Assembly: GCF_010093535.1 (NCBI RefSeq)
Contig: NW_022985173.1
Span: 353,919-417,918, forward strand
Source: Lindgomyces ingoldianus
Taxonomy: Eukaryota > Ascomycota > Dothideomycetes > Pleosporales > Lindgomycetaceae
DNA: 64,000 bases
Reading direction: 5' to 3'
The position numbers and the translations under genes were made by a program. Below, one piece after another: positions 44,423 to 55,004 of the stretch. Under the pieces are notes generated by a model. The model was not told the origin of the DNA, ran no database searches, and saw nothing but the letters and a program-made list of their open reading frames with translations. The number at the start of each line of letters is the position of its first letter. Positions within the stretch are counted from its first letter, which is position 1.

Positions 44423-47400
44423 TTGGAAAGATTCTTCGACTCAAGAACGTGGATGTTGAGATTATATGGATGAAGAGGTGGCATAAGAAGCTCGTAGTGG
44501 AACGAAATGAACGGTCGCTATGACCACTGGATGTTGTCCATAAAGCGTTGGTCAGAGGGAGTGAGAAGTAGCTGTACCTGCGTTTGCTTCACCAAAGTGT
44601 GAACTCGGGATCGGACCTGCCAATGTTAGGGGCTGGATGTGATAGTGCAGGCGCATGCTTGCCCACTGTTTTTAAATGTTGTAGCGAACTAAAGCGCTTC
44701 TCTAAGTGAGTGGTGTCGTAAACGCAATATGGCTTGCAAGCAAAGAGTGATTTGTAGAGTCAATGATAGGAAGATAACGAAAGAGACAGTGTGCACAATG
44801 AGGTGTTCGTGTGATGGAAGAGACATCCTCTGTTTCCGTGTCCTTTATATATTCTCTCGTTCACCCATTAGAGGATTGAGGGATCTCATGTTACAACGAG
44901 TTTGCAGGTTTGATTCTTACGGGAAACAGAGCAATTGCAACCATAATCCTCCACATTGGAGCTTGCGTTACTGCCACCATGGAAACATGCTGAAGGAAAT
45001 TAGCCAAACAAGACAACTGAAGCCTGTATCCATAATACGACCGGATCCAGTAACGAGGGAGGACGACTCCAATTTGCTCCCGAAGCCGCATCGTGAGTTT
45101 CCTTCAGGTGAAGAAATCCTACGGTTGGCGCAACATCCCTCTCACAAACTCCGCCGGGAACGTGCCTAGAGTGATACACAATGCGGCTCATACATGGGGA
45201 CTTTAAGTAGCGCAATCGCGTGGCAGCTCAGTAAAATGCAGGTAGGAGTAATCATCAAGCTCAAAAATGAGATGAGAAGATACGTAAGAGATAACCTTGA
45301 GCGACGCAAAGGACTTCTGGGTTAAAACTTTGTGATGTTTGTTGGGATTTAGTCTCACAATGCCATTGTCTCTCCACTTTTGCTAATAGAAGACGTCAAG
45401 TGTAAGGCACCCTGCGTGAACGGCTGACCGCGTTACACAGGGGAGGCAGCAAGCGAACACCAGAGTGGACTCTATGACAATGTACTTCCCGTATGTTGCA
45501 CAAAGTAAATCAACGCTTGCAGGAGGTTTGGCAAACTGAGGGAGGGGCTATCGCCGATGGGTTGTAGTTCAGGATGGAATGGAGGCAACTTGCGTTTACT
45601 CACTATCATCTTGATCCACCCGAAGGATGGGGTAATGCTTTCTGTCGGTACTACGGAGCTTTTTCCACAGATGCTGCTGCAGACAGCAGGGCTGACTGCT
45701 AGATCTGCGATTACTGACGGCACCCGGATGCGCGGTCGCTCAGTTTGTAAAGCCAAAGATCGAATATGAATGGGCAGTGGAACGCTGTTCCTGCACCTCT
45801 GGCCGCAATGCAGCGATACGAAGGATTTACTAGATTTTTCAGTAAACATGGTGTTGAAGACTGCGAGATTAAGGAGCGAAACCAGCTGGCAAGCCAACAT
45901 TACAGAATATTCGACCAATCACAGGGCACCTACACCGCCAATTGAGGTGACGGGACTGTCGATGCGAACCACTGCAGATTTGCTTCAGTAGTGGGATTGG
46001 AAATGCAGGACGATGGATCCAAGGACTTCGTGTTTGACACGTCCTGTCAGCCTGCCTGCGCCAGCAATGGGTCCAGCTTTCTGAAGTCTGGCGTGTGGTG
46101 GCTGTCAGGGCACCGTGGTCGAGTTCGCGGTGGAAAGCGTTCCTTTGGAAGAAGAAAACATGGGATAATGCACCCCGCCGAGCCAATGCATTGCTGGCAA
46201 CGGAGATGCGGTTGATATGTGCCGTCCTTCTGATTGCTAAGATGCGCGCTGGCAACTTCAAGCTGCTGCGATGTCGCTGATGTGTTGTCCTTGCCAACGC
46301 CGTCGATCCCCAACCATAATATGGCCCTTCTAGACGCCTCATTTCGAACCATTAACGGGACGAGAGGTCATGCTGTCTGCATAAGACATGTCTGGTTTAG
46401 CGGTCCTTTGACACGTAGCTCGCCTGCTGCATATTGACGCAGGCCAGCTGCACCTCCGTTCCCAGTCCGCCGGCAATAGATTGTGTGGGAGTGGGATAAT
46501 AGTAGCGCCGAGTTCGTCCTGCGCAGGTCTGCTCTTTTCCTCTTGTGCTGTCGCAGTCATCACTGCCGCTGCTGCTCAATTGCTCTTGTGTGCGCGCCGC
46601 GGGTTGCGCTCTTCGCTCGTTTTCTCAACACCAAGCCGATAGTGACGCGAGACGAGAAAGCACCAACCCAGCGATCCAACAGAGCGCGCGTTCAAATACC
46701 AGCCCTCGTGCGCAAAGGCTAAACCCTAAAGCCTGGTTCTGTGTGCCGAGACAGAGGCTTCCTCGGCCTAAACAGCCTTCAGTCTGGTGCACTGACCGTC
46801 CACTCACCGCCTGCAAACGTCACGGCTTTTAACATCGTCTCAGGACCTCTCGCGGTCAACACAGAGGCTGGAGGAGGTCGCAATGCGCTGTCTGGAGCCT
46901 CAGAATCCGACCTCCCAGCCACCCTGCGCCGTCCGCCTCATGACTGACGTTTGCTAGCCTGCCGTGAGAAGGTATCCGAGTCGCCTCATCTGCCAGGCGC
47001 TTCCATTGGCCCAGGTGCACCTCCAGCTGTCGAATGGGAGGACCGCTGCCGACTTAGCAGCAACAATTGTCTTGCCTTGACCGTTTTGAGGTAATTCGAG
47101 CTTCTGTAGGCCCAACAGGCTCCATCTGGGCTTTCTTGAGTTCTTGCGCCTCATGACTGACATTTGGCATAGATATTCCCCGATTGGATCTGGCGTTGAA
47201 CAATCACTCCCTCTTTCGGCCCTGTAGGATATAACATCTCTTTAAACTTCGACATTTCCCTTCACTTGTACATTGTACCATTTTCACTTCCATCATCTGC
47301 ACTAATTCAACAAATCTCCGCGCGGCGCCTGGGACACCCATCACACCCCATCTCGTCGAATAATATCCCGTCAGCCGGGGCCTGTCACGGGAAGCACCAT

Positions 47401-47891
47401 TCACTCCGTGAACTTCTGCGCACGGCCGTCGGCTGTCGAAACTATCAACTGGCGGCTACTTGTGGCTAGGTTTCAAGAGCTCATCTCTTCGGCGGGACAT
47501 TATTTAAAGACATCACTGGCCAGCCCGTATCGGGTTGTACTGTGTCTGGATTCGAGATCCAGAGTGCAGTGTTAACTATTGTGGATGGTGAGTGGCCCGG
47601 TTCGACTTGCGACTCCCAATTGCTCTGGCAACCTACCTTGTCCTCATGCTGTAAGGCCTGGTGCTGGTCGCAGCTCATCCTGAGCAGTGGAGGAGAGAAA
47701 GGTGCTCTCATTCGTTTGCAGAGAGTTATCTATCTCCCAATCTGTTCACCTCGTCTGCTCCTGTGAGCCTCGGCTTAGAAGCCGCACCCAAACTCATTCC
47801 CATCGCTCCTCCCTTCAACTTTCACCCTTTTTCATCCGCCGGTTCTTCTTAAATCCCGACACAACTGACGGATGGAAATAGCAGCCCAGCG
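44423..47891. other. 3.5-kb gene-poor stretch
   Basis: Frames at 44729-45169, 45472-45918 and 45869-46342 (146-157 codons) overlap each other on different strands and match no family by eye. I see no tRNA or transposon ends. Its last 500 bp contain the promoter of the 14-3-3-like gene. A plus-strand ATG at 47872 opens a short frame overlapping that gene's start. Confidence 0.4.
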
Positions 47892-49505
47892 ATGGCATCT
47901 TTGGACTTCGACCAGAAATTCTTAGGTCGAATAGCCAAACAGACAGCCGCTGCCAGCCCGCTCCTCTCAGACTCGCTCTATCAAATCCTCGGCCTCTCAG
48001 TCCTGTTGGCACGGAGGCTTGTCCGAGCTCGAAAGCTTAGGAAGTTAGATACATCTCGAGACACGCCATCTCTCTCAGCCTACCAACACATTCTATGGCT
48101 AGCTCGTGAAGGACTCTCAATATTGGAGCTCTACGTCCTTCCCTATGCCCAAGACAATCAGCATGGCCCAGAATGCAGGGTGCTCAGCGTCAAGTTACGG
48201 GCCAGCTTCTATCACATCTTCTGCTTGTTTCATAATCAACCGCCCATCACCGCGACAAACATGCCAACGACTGACCCTCGAACTGCAAGCGCACCTCCTG
48301 TGCCGCTTTCACCGCGTTCGGGTAACGGACAGACCCGGAAGATTGAAGCAGGGTCGAGCCTCTCGCCCTCTTCAAAGCGCACTGGAAAACAGCCTATGCT
48401 GCGCGAGCCGATAGACTCCATCACGTCTGAGACATCCTTTCTCACCAATCCGTACGCCGCGGGTGGCCCGGTTGCAACCCCATCACCAGGACCACCAAAT
48501 GCGCCCCCAGGCCTTAATCCAGTGCCGATACCCCAACCCTCGTCCTTCATCCTTCCCCCCCTCAATTTTGTTCCACTCGCTGGCGGCTACTTCACAACAG
48601 CTACGGCATACGCAACAGCCTTTCTTCCTGGCTCACACCCACTTCGTCTCTCCGTCGCTCTCGAACACAGCGCTTTCCTCTGGGACTGCCTTCACGATCA
48701 GGAGGGCTCCCGACGTATGGCTAGACGCGCTATTAAAGATGTTTACCGCGCACAGGAAGCAATGGATGACACCGAATTTGAAGACGCTGCAGAGCTTGTT
48801 GGCATTTTGGGCCGGATGATGAAGCGCAAAAGTTGGGAAGGCACGCCACGCGTTCCTGGATCTGTAGGAAGCCCGGCGCCAGTCGGTCCGAGTGGTGTCC
48901 AAGCTGGTGGTCGTGGCAGCGAGGAAGTCAATGGGCTGCCTATGGCGCCTATTCCGCCCTTGGCGCCTATTCCACCCATTGCGCCCCTCGCGCCAGCCCA
49001 GCAGAATCCGTCGCAAACAAGAAGGCGAGCCGCCGAAGTTCCTCCTATTACGGCTTCACTAGCTCAGGTGCAGGGAAGAAGCGGAGAGAGGAGTCGATCG
49101 AATTCTGGAAGCAAATCTGGTCGCGCAAACGCGATCGCTGGAGGAAGCATTGAGAACACACCAAGACAAGAGACACAGCGGTTAGCTGGTGGAGGAAGTC
49201 AAGACACAACGCCACGTGCGAAACATCCCAGCATGGAGAGCGGTGGTAGTACGACGCCAAGAGCTCCCCAGAGTGTTAGTGGGCGCTCTCCCGCTACACC
49301 CTCCACTGTCCGAACTATTCAACAATATCCAGGCAGTGGTGGTTCTAATAAAGGGAAGTCACCTGTAGTCGGAAACTCAACGCCCATTGAGCCTAGCGCA
49401 GCAGCGACTCTTGCTTCTGATGCTGTCCGAACCTCACCTATTCTCCGCCGCTCTCCTCCACAATCATCACCCACACAGGAGAGCATGTACGCAACGCAGC
49501 GATGA
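47892..49505 (+). CDS. 14-3-3-like domain protein
   Basis: Fungal protein whose helical core is assigned to the 14-3-3 superfamily; partners unknown. A single exon gives 537 residues. The N-terminus MASLDFDQKFLGRIAKQTAA, then SPLLSDSLYQILGLSVLLAR and LREGL-type helices (HILWLAREGLSILELYVLP), form the first helices. ECRVLSVKLRASFYHIFCLF continues the fold, then a Pro/Ser-rich loop (residues about 120-225) interrupts it. The core resumes with LPGSHPLRLSVALEHSAFLW, DCLHDQEGSRRMARRAIKDV and EDAAELVGILGRMMKRKSW, which correspond to the last 14-3-3 helices. The C-terminal 200 residues are low-complexity Pro/Ser/Thr (PIPPLAPIPPIAPLAPA repeat). The large inserts explain the length compared with about 260 residues for canonical 14-3-3. 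The phosphopeptide-binding Arg/Tyr set cannot be confirmed by eye. Confidence 0.8.
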   Translation: MASLDFDQKFLGRIAKQTAAASPLLSDSLYQILGLSVLLARRLVRARKLRKLDTSRDTPSLSAYQHILWLAREGLSILELYVLPYAQDNQHGPECRVLSVKLRASFYHIFCLFHNQPPITATNMPTTDPRTASAPPVPLSPRSGNGQTRKIEAGSSLSPSSKRTGKQPMLREPIDSITSETSFLTNPYAAGGPVATPSPGPPNAPPGLNPVPIPQPSSFILPPLNFVPLAGGYFTTATAYATAFLPGSHPLRLSVALEHSAFLWDCLHDQEGSRRMARRAIKDVYRAQEAMDDTEFEDAAELVGILGRMMKRKSWEGTPRVPGSVGSPAPVGPSGVQAGGRGSEEVNGLPMAPIPPLAPIPPIAPLAPAQQNPSQTRRRAAEVPPITASLAQVQGRSGERSRSNSGSKSGRANAIAGGSIENTPRQETQRLAGGGSQDTTPRAKHPSMESGGSTTPRAPQSVSGRSPATPSTVRTIQQYPGSGGSNKGKSPVVGNSTPIEPSAAATLASDAVRTSPILRRSPPQSSPTQESMYATQR

Positions 49506-49755
49506 CTCCCAGAGACGGGGCACGGAAAGGCGCGCAAGATGGAGGTTCAATGGACAATACCTGACTACGAAGCAGATGTTGTTCTCTTGCCGTCTACCCG
49601 GTCCCCGTCTGTCTCGACGCAAAATCGATCTTCTGGTGTCTCAACGCAAAAGCGAACTTCTGGGTAAGGCACCTCCCCCCTCAGCTTGTCGCCTTGCGGA
49701 CAGATACCGTACAATTCTCCTCGCCCAAGCATAATATTCGCGCCCCACTCCTGTA

Positions 49756-50232
49756 CTACCCATAAGTCACACAACCCAAGGATGTCTCAACTCCCCTCCC
49801 AACATCCTCTGTAGCATATCGGCGTTCACTTGGAGCACCACAGTTTTGTTCATACTTTTCGTTCCCGTCAGTTTTATGGTTTTGGAATACTTCTGCATTG
49901 GCATACGGGATACCAAAGGCCTTTCCAACTACCAGAAAGCCTTCTGCATAATCACTTTTCGTATTTTTGGAACCCAAAAACGGGTGGCAATTTTCGGGCT
50001 TTCGACTTTGTTCGTTGTTGGATGAATTGGATCCGGAATGGACTATTGGCTTTCTTGGTTTGCGATACCAACCATTTTGGATTTTGTTGAGCCGTCTTTG
50101 GGCTCGGCGTAACTTTGCTAGATATCCGGATTCCTTGGTGAGATTCAATGAAAACATATCTCGGACTGCAATGTATTGGCCTGCCACTTTGGATGTGTCG
50201 TTCTCAAAAACCTTTTTGGCCTCCGAGTTCAC
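49756..50232 (-). CDS. Possible orphan gene, unknown
   Basis: An uninterrupted frame of 158 codons whose composition is protein-like: charged and Asn/Lys/Tyr-rich, with segments such as YLAKLRRAQRRLNKIQNGWY and YAEGFLVVGKAFGIPYANAE. No domain is recognised. It begins with GTG, not ATG, so the true start must be an upstream ATG joined by splicing or the first internal ATG (MFSLNLTKES, near 50157). It lies between two convergent genes. It may be an orphan gene, a gene remnant or chance; I rate it below even odds. Confidence 0.3.
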   Translation of the reverse strand: MNSEAKKVFENDTSKVAGQYIAVRDMFSLNLTKESGYLAKLRRAQRRLNKIQNGWYRKPRKPIVHSGSNSSNNEQSRKPENCHPFLGSKNTKSDYAEGFLVVGKAFGIPYANAEVFQNHKTDGNEKYEQNCGAPSERRYATEDVGRGVETSLGCVTYG

Positions 50233-50744
50233 CCCTCGATCTGCGCGTCCCCACGCCTTTCTATCTTACACGAAGATGTCTGTGCTCAGCGTGCGTGAAA
50301 TGACATTCTAACAAATAAACTATCTGTTGCGTCGCCAAAAGGTCAACCCTTCTAGCTAGCACAGCAGAAGGATATATATAGGCGGATAGTTGTATGCGAC
50401 ACTATCAACAGGCATAATGCTGTTCAATGGTAAGCAAGCTAACCATCATACCTCTGGATTTTCGGAGAGAAAATAAGTGCTCTATTCAACAAATCCGCCT
50501 TTGTGATCACTGGTAGCACTACACGTAACTGGATAGAGGACACTCTGTACCTATTCCTATGTTACAACCTGGTATGTCCCGTTCCGGTATTCGCTAAGAT
50601 CTTTTAAATTGATCTGGCTGCAGTTGCTTGAAAACGCCGTGAAAATGCTCATTTGAAAATCCCCACCAACGCCATGCACTTCCTCACCGCCGCAATGAAG
50701 GGCCTAATCCAATACAATCCCCTATACACCTCCCCCTAGAAAAA

Positions 50745-50757
50745 TTTTTTTTTTTTT
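50745..50757. repeat. 13-T homopolymer flanked by A runs near the PRP31 3' end
   Basis: Five A (50740-50744), thirteen T (50745-50757), then an A/G run up to about 50768, just downstream of the Prp31 stop on its strand. It could act in 3'-end formation or be a mononucleotide slippage tract. Confidence 0.75.
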
Positions 50758-50805
50758 AAAGAAAAAAAGCTGCACCCCGAATGGCGACGATGCTTGACTT
50801 CAGCT

Positions 50806-52527
50806 TCAGGCTGCCTTACTGTTACTGTTCTCAAGCTTCGTTTTCTTAAATGGTAGGTCTGGGACCTTGAAGCCGGCACTATCAACCTTTGGAGTCCCAT
50901 TTGATCCGCCAAGCTGGGTGAAAGTACCGCCCTTGAACCAGCGGTCGTCGTCGGCCTTGCGTTTCCGATTCATCTCTTCCCGAACCTTGGGATCGACTAA
51001 CTCGAGGCCTTGCACAGGCGTGAATGCAATAGAACTCGTTCCCGCAGCCGTCGGAATACCCACACCGCCCGTCCGCAGTCCTTGAGCGCGAAGAGACGTC
51101 GCGGTTCCGCCCAAACCAGTTGCCGCGCCGTTGAGCGTAGTTGTAGTTCCGCCGCCCCATCCAGGGTTCTTTTTGGACAATTTAGCGCGCGTGCGCTGAT
51201 CGATTTGCTGTGCGCGAAGGCGACCTGTGTCTTGGGCGCCAATCATTCCGAGGCCCTGGGTTGAGTCTCCCGTGCCATAGCCTACCTCCTTCTCTTCCTT
51301 GCCGAACGCCATTCTATTCTGGGCTTTGCGGATCTCGGTCATGGCGGTTGCTTCCTTGGCTTTACGTGCTCGCCGTCCGCCGCGTTTTCGTGACGGCTTG
51401 TCGTCCGGGGCTGGTAAAGCACGTGCACCCCTGTTTGGTGGTGGCTCGGTGAGTTTGTCAAGACGTCGCTCGCAGTCCTCTCTGAATTGCCGACCCATTG
51501 ATCCGTCCGGCGACTGATGGACTCGGTCGACCCTGGCGGCAAGAATGACCTTTGCGGAGACGATGCGCAAGGCCTGCGTCTTGAGATCTTGTCTGATGCC
51601 TTGGATGAGTGGACTGTAGTACAGGAAGCCTTGATGCCGTATTCCAACATTTGTAGCGAATCCAGTTCCACTCGCTTTATTAGATCCCAGGGGAGCAATA
51701 TTGCAAGCTGGGGTCTTCGCAAGACCAGTGAGGCCACCGGCGAAGTTGAGAAGTTGGGCAGCTGTCAAAGAGCCGATGAGAATAGTGAGATTTGGCGCGA
51801 AGACGCTCATTCGCGACTGAACATAATCGGTAAGAATTGTCTTAGCTTTATCAAGCTGGAGCATCATAGAGCATGCGTTGAGGATAAGTTCAAGTTCAGC
51901 GTCGTTGAGATCCCGTCCTTCTGCACGGGTAGCCTCGACGGTGAGGACCATGAGCTGTGGGCCGTCTAAGATTGTCCTGAGCGGGACGCCAACTAGGTTG
52001 TCTTCGCTTTGCGAGATAGTCTTGATGTCGTCCAGCGGTCCATTCTTTATGATGGCAACTGTCTTTGCATAGTCGACCGGATTCTTGATAAGGTCCTCAA
52101 GGTAAGGAAACCGTATTGAGTAATGATCGCGAATAAATTTGTGAAGCGCTGCAATCTCGCCGTCAATCGAAGTCGACAGTGTGTTTGCCTGCGTCAAAAG
52201 CTGGTACTCCGGGTTCTCTTCAATTGACTCGCCGTCCTGCACAATGTCCATTTTGTCTTTGCACCGCTCGATTTCGTCCAAGACGGGTCGTAGTTTCAAA
52301 AGCAAGCTCGATGCGCCACGAATATCAAATGGGCCCTTCTGTTTCTTCCGTTGCTGCTCGGCGTATTGCGCTTCCTCGTCCACATCCATGTGGTCTTCAT
52401 CGCTCGAAGAACCGCCCTGGGAGTCCTTCTCCAGCTGTTCTAAGTCATCCTTGGTATCGTCGAGGCCGTCGCCCTCAGATCCGGAGTCCTCGAAGTCAGC
52501 GAGGAGTTCCTGCTCGAGCGTGGCCAT
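50806..52527 (-). CDS. PRP31: Prp31, U4/U6 snRNP splicing factor
   Basis: Holds the U4/U6-U5 tri-snRNP together through U4 snRNA and the 15.5K protein. A single exon gives 573 residues, normal length. Order: acidic N-terminus (residues 1-60), coiled-coil region (FPYLEDLIKNPVDYAKTVAI), then the Nop domain about 233-350, with SVFAPNLTILIGSLTAAQLL, NFAGGLTGLAKTPACNIAPL and GFLYYSPLIQGIRQDLKTQA. The conserved tail is GRRARKAKEATAMTEIRKAQ, NRMAFGKEEKEVGYG, then GLGMIG. The C-terminal Lys/Arg run is a plausible nuclear signal. The ATG at 52527 (MATLEQELLADFEDSGSEGD) matches the usual start. Unlike most genes here it has no predicted intron. It is head-to-head with Clf1, another splicing factor. Confidence 0.96.
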   Translation of the reverse strand: MATLEQELLADFEDSGSEGDGLDDTKDDLEQLEKDSQGGSSSDEDHMDVDEEAQYAEQQRKKQKGPFDIRGASSLLLKLRPVLDEIERCKDKMDIVQDGESIEENPEYQLLTQANTLSTSIDGEIAALHKFIRDHYSIRFPYLEDLIKNPVDYAKTVAIIKNGPLDDIKTISQSEDNLVGVPLRTILDGPQLMVLTVEATRAEGRDLNDAELELILNACSMMLQLDKAKTILTDYVQSRMSVFAPNLTILIGSLTAAQLLNFAGGLTGLAKTPACNIAPLGSNKASGTGFATNVGIRHQGFLYYSPLIQGIRQDLKTQALRIVSAKVILAARVDRVHQSPDGSMGRQFREDCERRLDKLTEPPPNRGARALPAPDDKPSRKRGGRRARKAKEATAMTEIRKAQNRMAFGKEEKEVGYGTGDSTQGLGMIGAQDTGRLRAQQIDQRTRAKLSKKNPGWGGGTTTTLNGAATGLGGTATSLRAQGLRTGGVGIPTAAGTSSIAFTPVQGLELVDPKVREEMNRKRKADDDRWFKGGTFTQLGGSNGTPKVDSAGFKVPDLPFKKTKLENSNSKAA

Positions 52528-52932
52528 GGTTTGGATAGTTGATACTTCACTCTGCGTGTTAGAGGGTGCGGCCGGAAGTATCCGGGCGGCGGAGGAGCAA
52601 AAGTCGTATTATATGCTGACCTGCTACACTTCCCGGGTAAAGGACTTAGCAGACCGGGTGCGAAGGGTAAGTGGCGGTGTTGGCGATGTAGTGGGCGAGG
52701 TGAAGGCAGCTGTGAGTTGACGTGAAGGTCTTGGCGTAGCAAAAATTTCACGTGATTGCCGGTTCTGCCACCTCTCACCGCTGACGCGAAATTCATCCCT
52801 AGGAGCTTGTCACCTGCGTCAACAAACAACCTCACATTTTTCCCCCCAGAGGCCGCTCCAGGCTCTTTACGACAACCTGTAGCTTATAGGCTATAACGTG
52901 ATTCCTGCTAGCCCTACACTCCCGCTTCCATC
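52528..52932. promoter_or_regulatory. Bidirectional promoter between PRP31 and CLF1, with a CACGTGA site
   Basis: 405 bp between divergent starts of two spliceosome genes. A CACGTGA motif lies at 52749-52755, near the middle. No other gene is present in the interval, so some shared control is likely. Confidence 0.6.
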
Positions 52933-55004
52933 ATGGAAAGTTCACGAGGCCCGCCCCGGGTTAAGAACAAGGCTGCCGCGGACATTCAAATCAGCGCAGA
53001 GCAGCTTCTCCGAGAAGCCGTTGACCGTCAAGATGAGAAAGTTAAGGCGCCGACGCAGAGGTTCGCCGACCTAGAGGAACTTCATGAGTTCCAAGGCAGA
53101 AAGAGGAAGGAGTTTGAAGACTATGTCCGAAGGAATCGGATTAACATGAACAATTGGATGAAATACGCCCAATGGGAACTCGAGCAAAAAGAGTTTCGAA
53201 GAGCGCGATCGGTGTTTGAGCGAGCCCTAGACGTTGACAGCACAGCGGTTGTGCTATGGATTCGCTACATTGAGGCGGAAATGAAATCACGAAATGTTAA
53301 TCATGCGCGGAATCTGATGGACCGAGCCGTTGCGATACTTCCACGAGTCGATAAGCTATGGTACAAATACGTGTACATGGAAGAAACCCTCGGGAATCTT
53401 GACGGCGTTCGCATAGTCTTCGAACGATGGATGCAGTGGGAACCAGAAGAAGCTGCATGGTCTGCATATATCAAGTTTGAGAAGCGGTACAGCGAATTGG
53501 AGAAAGCAAGGGCCATATTCGAACGATTCACAATTGTGCACCCGGAACCAAAGAATTGGATTAAGTGGGCAAAATTTGAGGAAGAGAATGGCACCAGCGA
53601 TCTAGTTCGAGATGTCTTCGGAACCGCTATCGAAACACTTGGGGATCACTTCATGGATGAAAAGCTATTTATGGCGTACGCCAGATTTGAAGCAAGGCTC
53701 AAGGAAATCGAACGGGCGAGGGCGATCTACAAGTTCGCTCTGGATCGCATGCCACGATCGAAATCAGTCAAACTCCATGAAGCCTTCACCCAGTTCGAGA
53801 AGCAATACGGTGACCGGGACGGAATCGAGGATGTTATTCTATCTAAACGAAGGGTGCACTACGAGGAACAGGTCAAGGAGAATCCCAAAAATTACGACGC
53901 TTGGATTGACTTTGCGCGCCTAGAGGAGGCTTCTGGAAATACTGATCGGGTTCGCGATGTTTACGAGAGGGCCATCGCGCAAATTCCCCCAACCCAAGAG
54001 AAACGACATTGGAGACGCTACATCTACCTATGGCTGTTCTACGCATTATATGAAGAGACCACAACTAGGGACATCGAGAGGACTAGACAGATCTACCAAG
54101 AATGTCTACGGCTCCTCCCGCACAAACGATTCACCTTCGCAAAAGTGTGGTTAATGGCAGCGCAGTTCGAGCTCCGACAAGGCCAATTAACCGATGCACG
54201 GAAAACTCTAGGGCGATCGATAGGAATGTGTCCAAAAGACAAACTCTTTAGAGGCTATATTGAGCTCGAGATGAAACTATTTGAGTTTGGTCGCTGCCGT
54301 CAGCTCTACGAAAAGTATATTGAATGGAATCCAGCCAACTCTCAAGCCTGGATTAAGTTTGCAGAACTCGAGCGTGGTCTAGATGACTTAATCAGGGCTC
54401 GCTCTATCTTCGAGTTGGCTGTCGATGAGCCGCAGCTCGACATGCCGGAGTTATTGTGGAAAGCGTATATTGACTTCGAAGAAGAGGAGGGAGAGTACGA
54501 GAGGACCCGGCAACTCTATGAAAGGCTTCTCAAGAAGACAGATCATGTCAAGGTTTGGATCAGTTGGGCTCAATTTGAAATTGGTGCTCCAGATGGCGAG
54601 GGAGATGTTGGTGATGAGGATAGACCAGTGAGTGAAGAGGCAAAAGCCCGAGCGAGAAAGGTCTTCGAGAGAGCACATAGCAGGATGAAGGAAAAGGAGC
54701 TGAAGGAAGAAGTAAGTTTCCTTATCTCCACTGCGCATACATGCAATCTAACATCGCAAAGAGAGTGGCGTTACTCAATGCATGGAAATCCTTCGAGACA
54801 GCACATGGATCTTCTTCGGATATCGAAAAAGTGGACAAGCAAATGCCCCGGAAGGTCAAGAAGCGGAGGAAGCTGGACGACGATTCGTTCGAAGAGTACA
54901 TGGATTATGTGTTTCCAGCAGACGACGAGAGCGCGGCGAAATTCGCCAGTTTTCTGGCGAATGTGCACAAGTGGAAGGCAGATCAAAATGGTGGCGGTTC
55001 ATGA
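52933..55004 (+). CDS. CLF1: Clf1/Syf3/Crooked-neck, spliceosome NTC component (HAT repeats)
   Basis: Scaffold of the Prp19 (NTC) complex in spliceosome activation. Exon 1 is 52933-54711 and exon 2 is 54762-55004, joined over a 50-bp GTAAGT...AAAG intron with ATCTAAC branch; the product is 673 residues, close to the family norm. Reading through the intron would give a wrong, longer end at 55254. The N-terminus [20 protein letters not shown], then [20 protein letters not shown], is the classic start. At least 14 HAT-type repeats follow, such as [40 protein letters not shown] and [20 protein letters not shown]. Exon 2 restores [16 protein letters not shown] and the basic [20 protein letters not shown]. 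Acidic [19 protein letters not shown] lies near the end of exon 1. Confidence 0.96.

Larger units (their letters stand above)
49506..50805. other. Intergenic region with one orphan open frame
   Basis: 1.3 kb between the 14-3-3-like stop and the Prp31 stop. It holds the minus-strand orphan frame at 49756-50232 (listed separately), and a 13-T run at 50745-50757 flanked by A runs. Otherwise nothing. Confidence 0.45.

Noticed and set aside
45472..46342. Overlapping minus-strand frames of 148 and 157 codons
   Set aside because: They overlap in different frames, so at most one could be real, and neither shows a domain or plausible splice structure.
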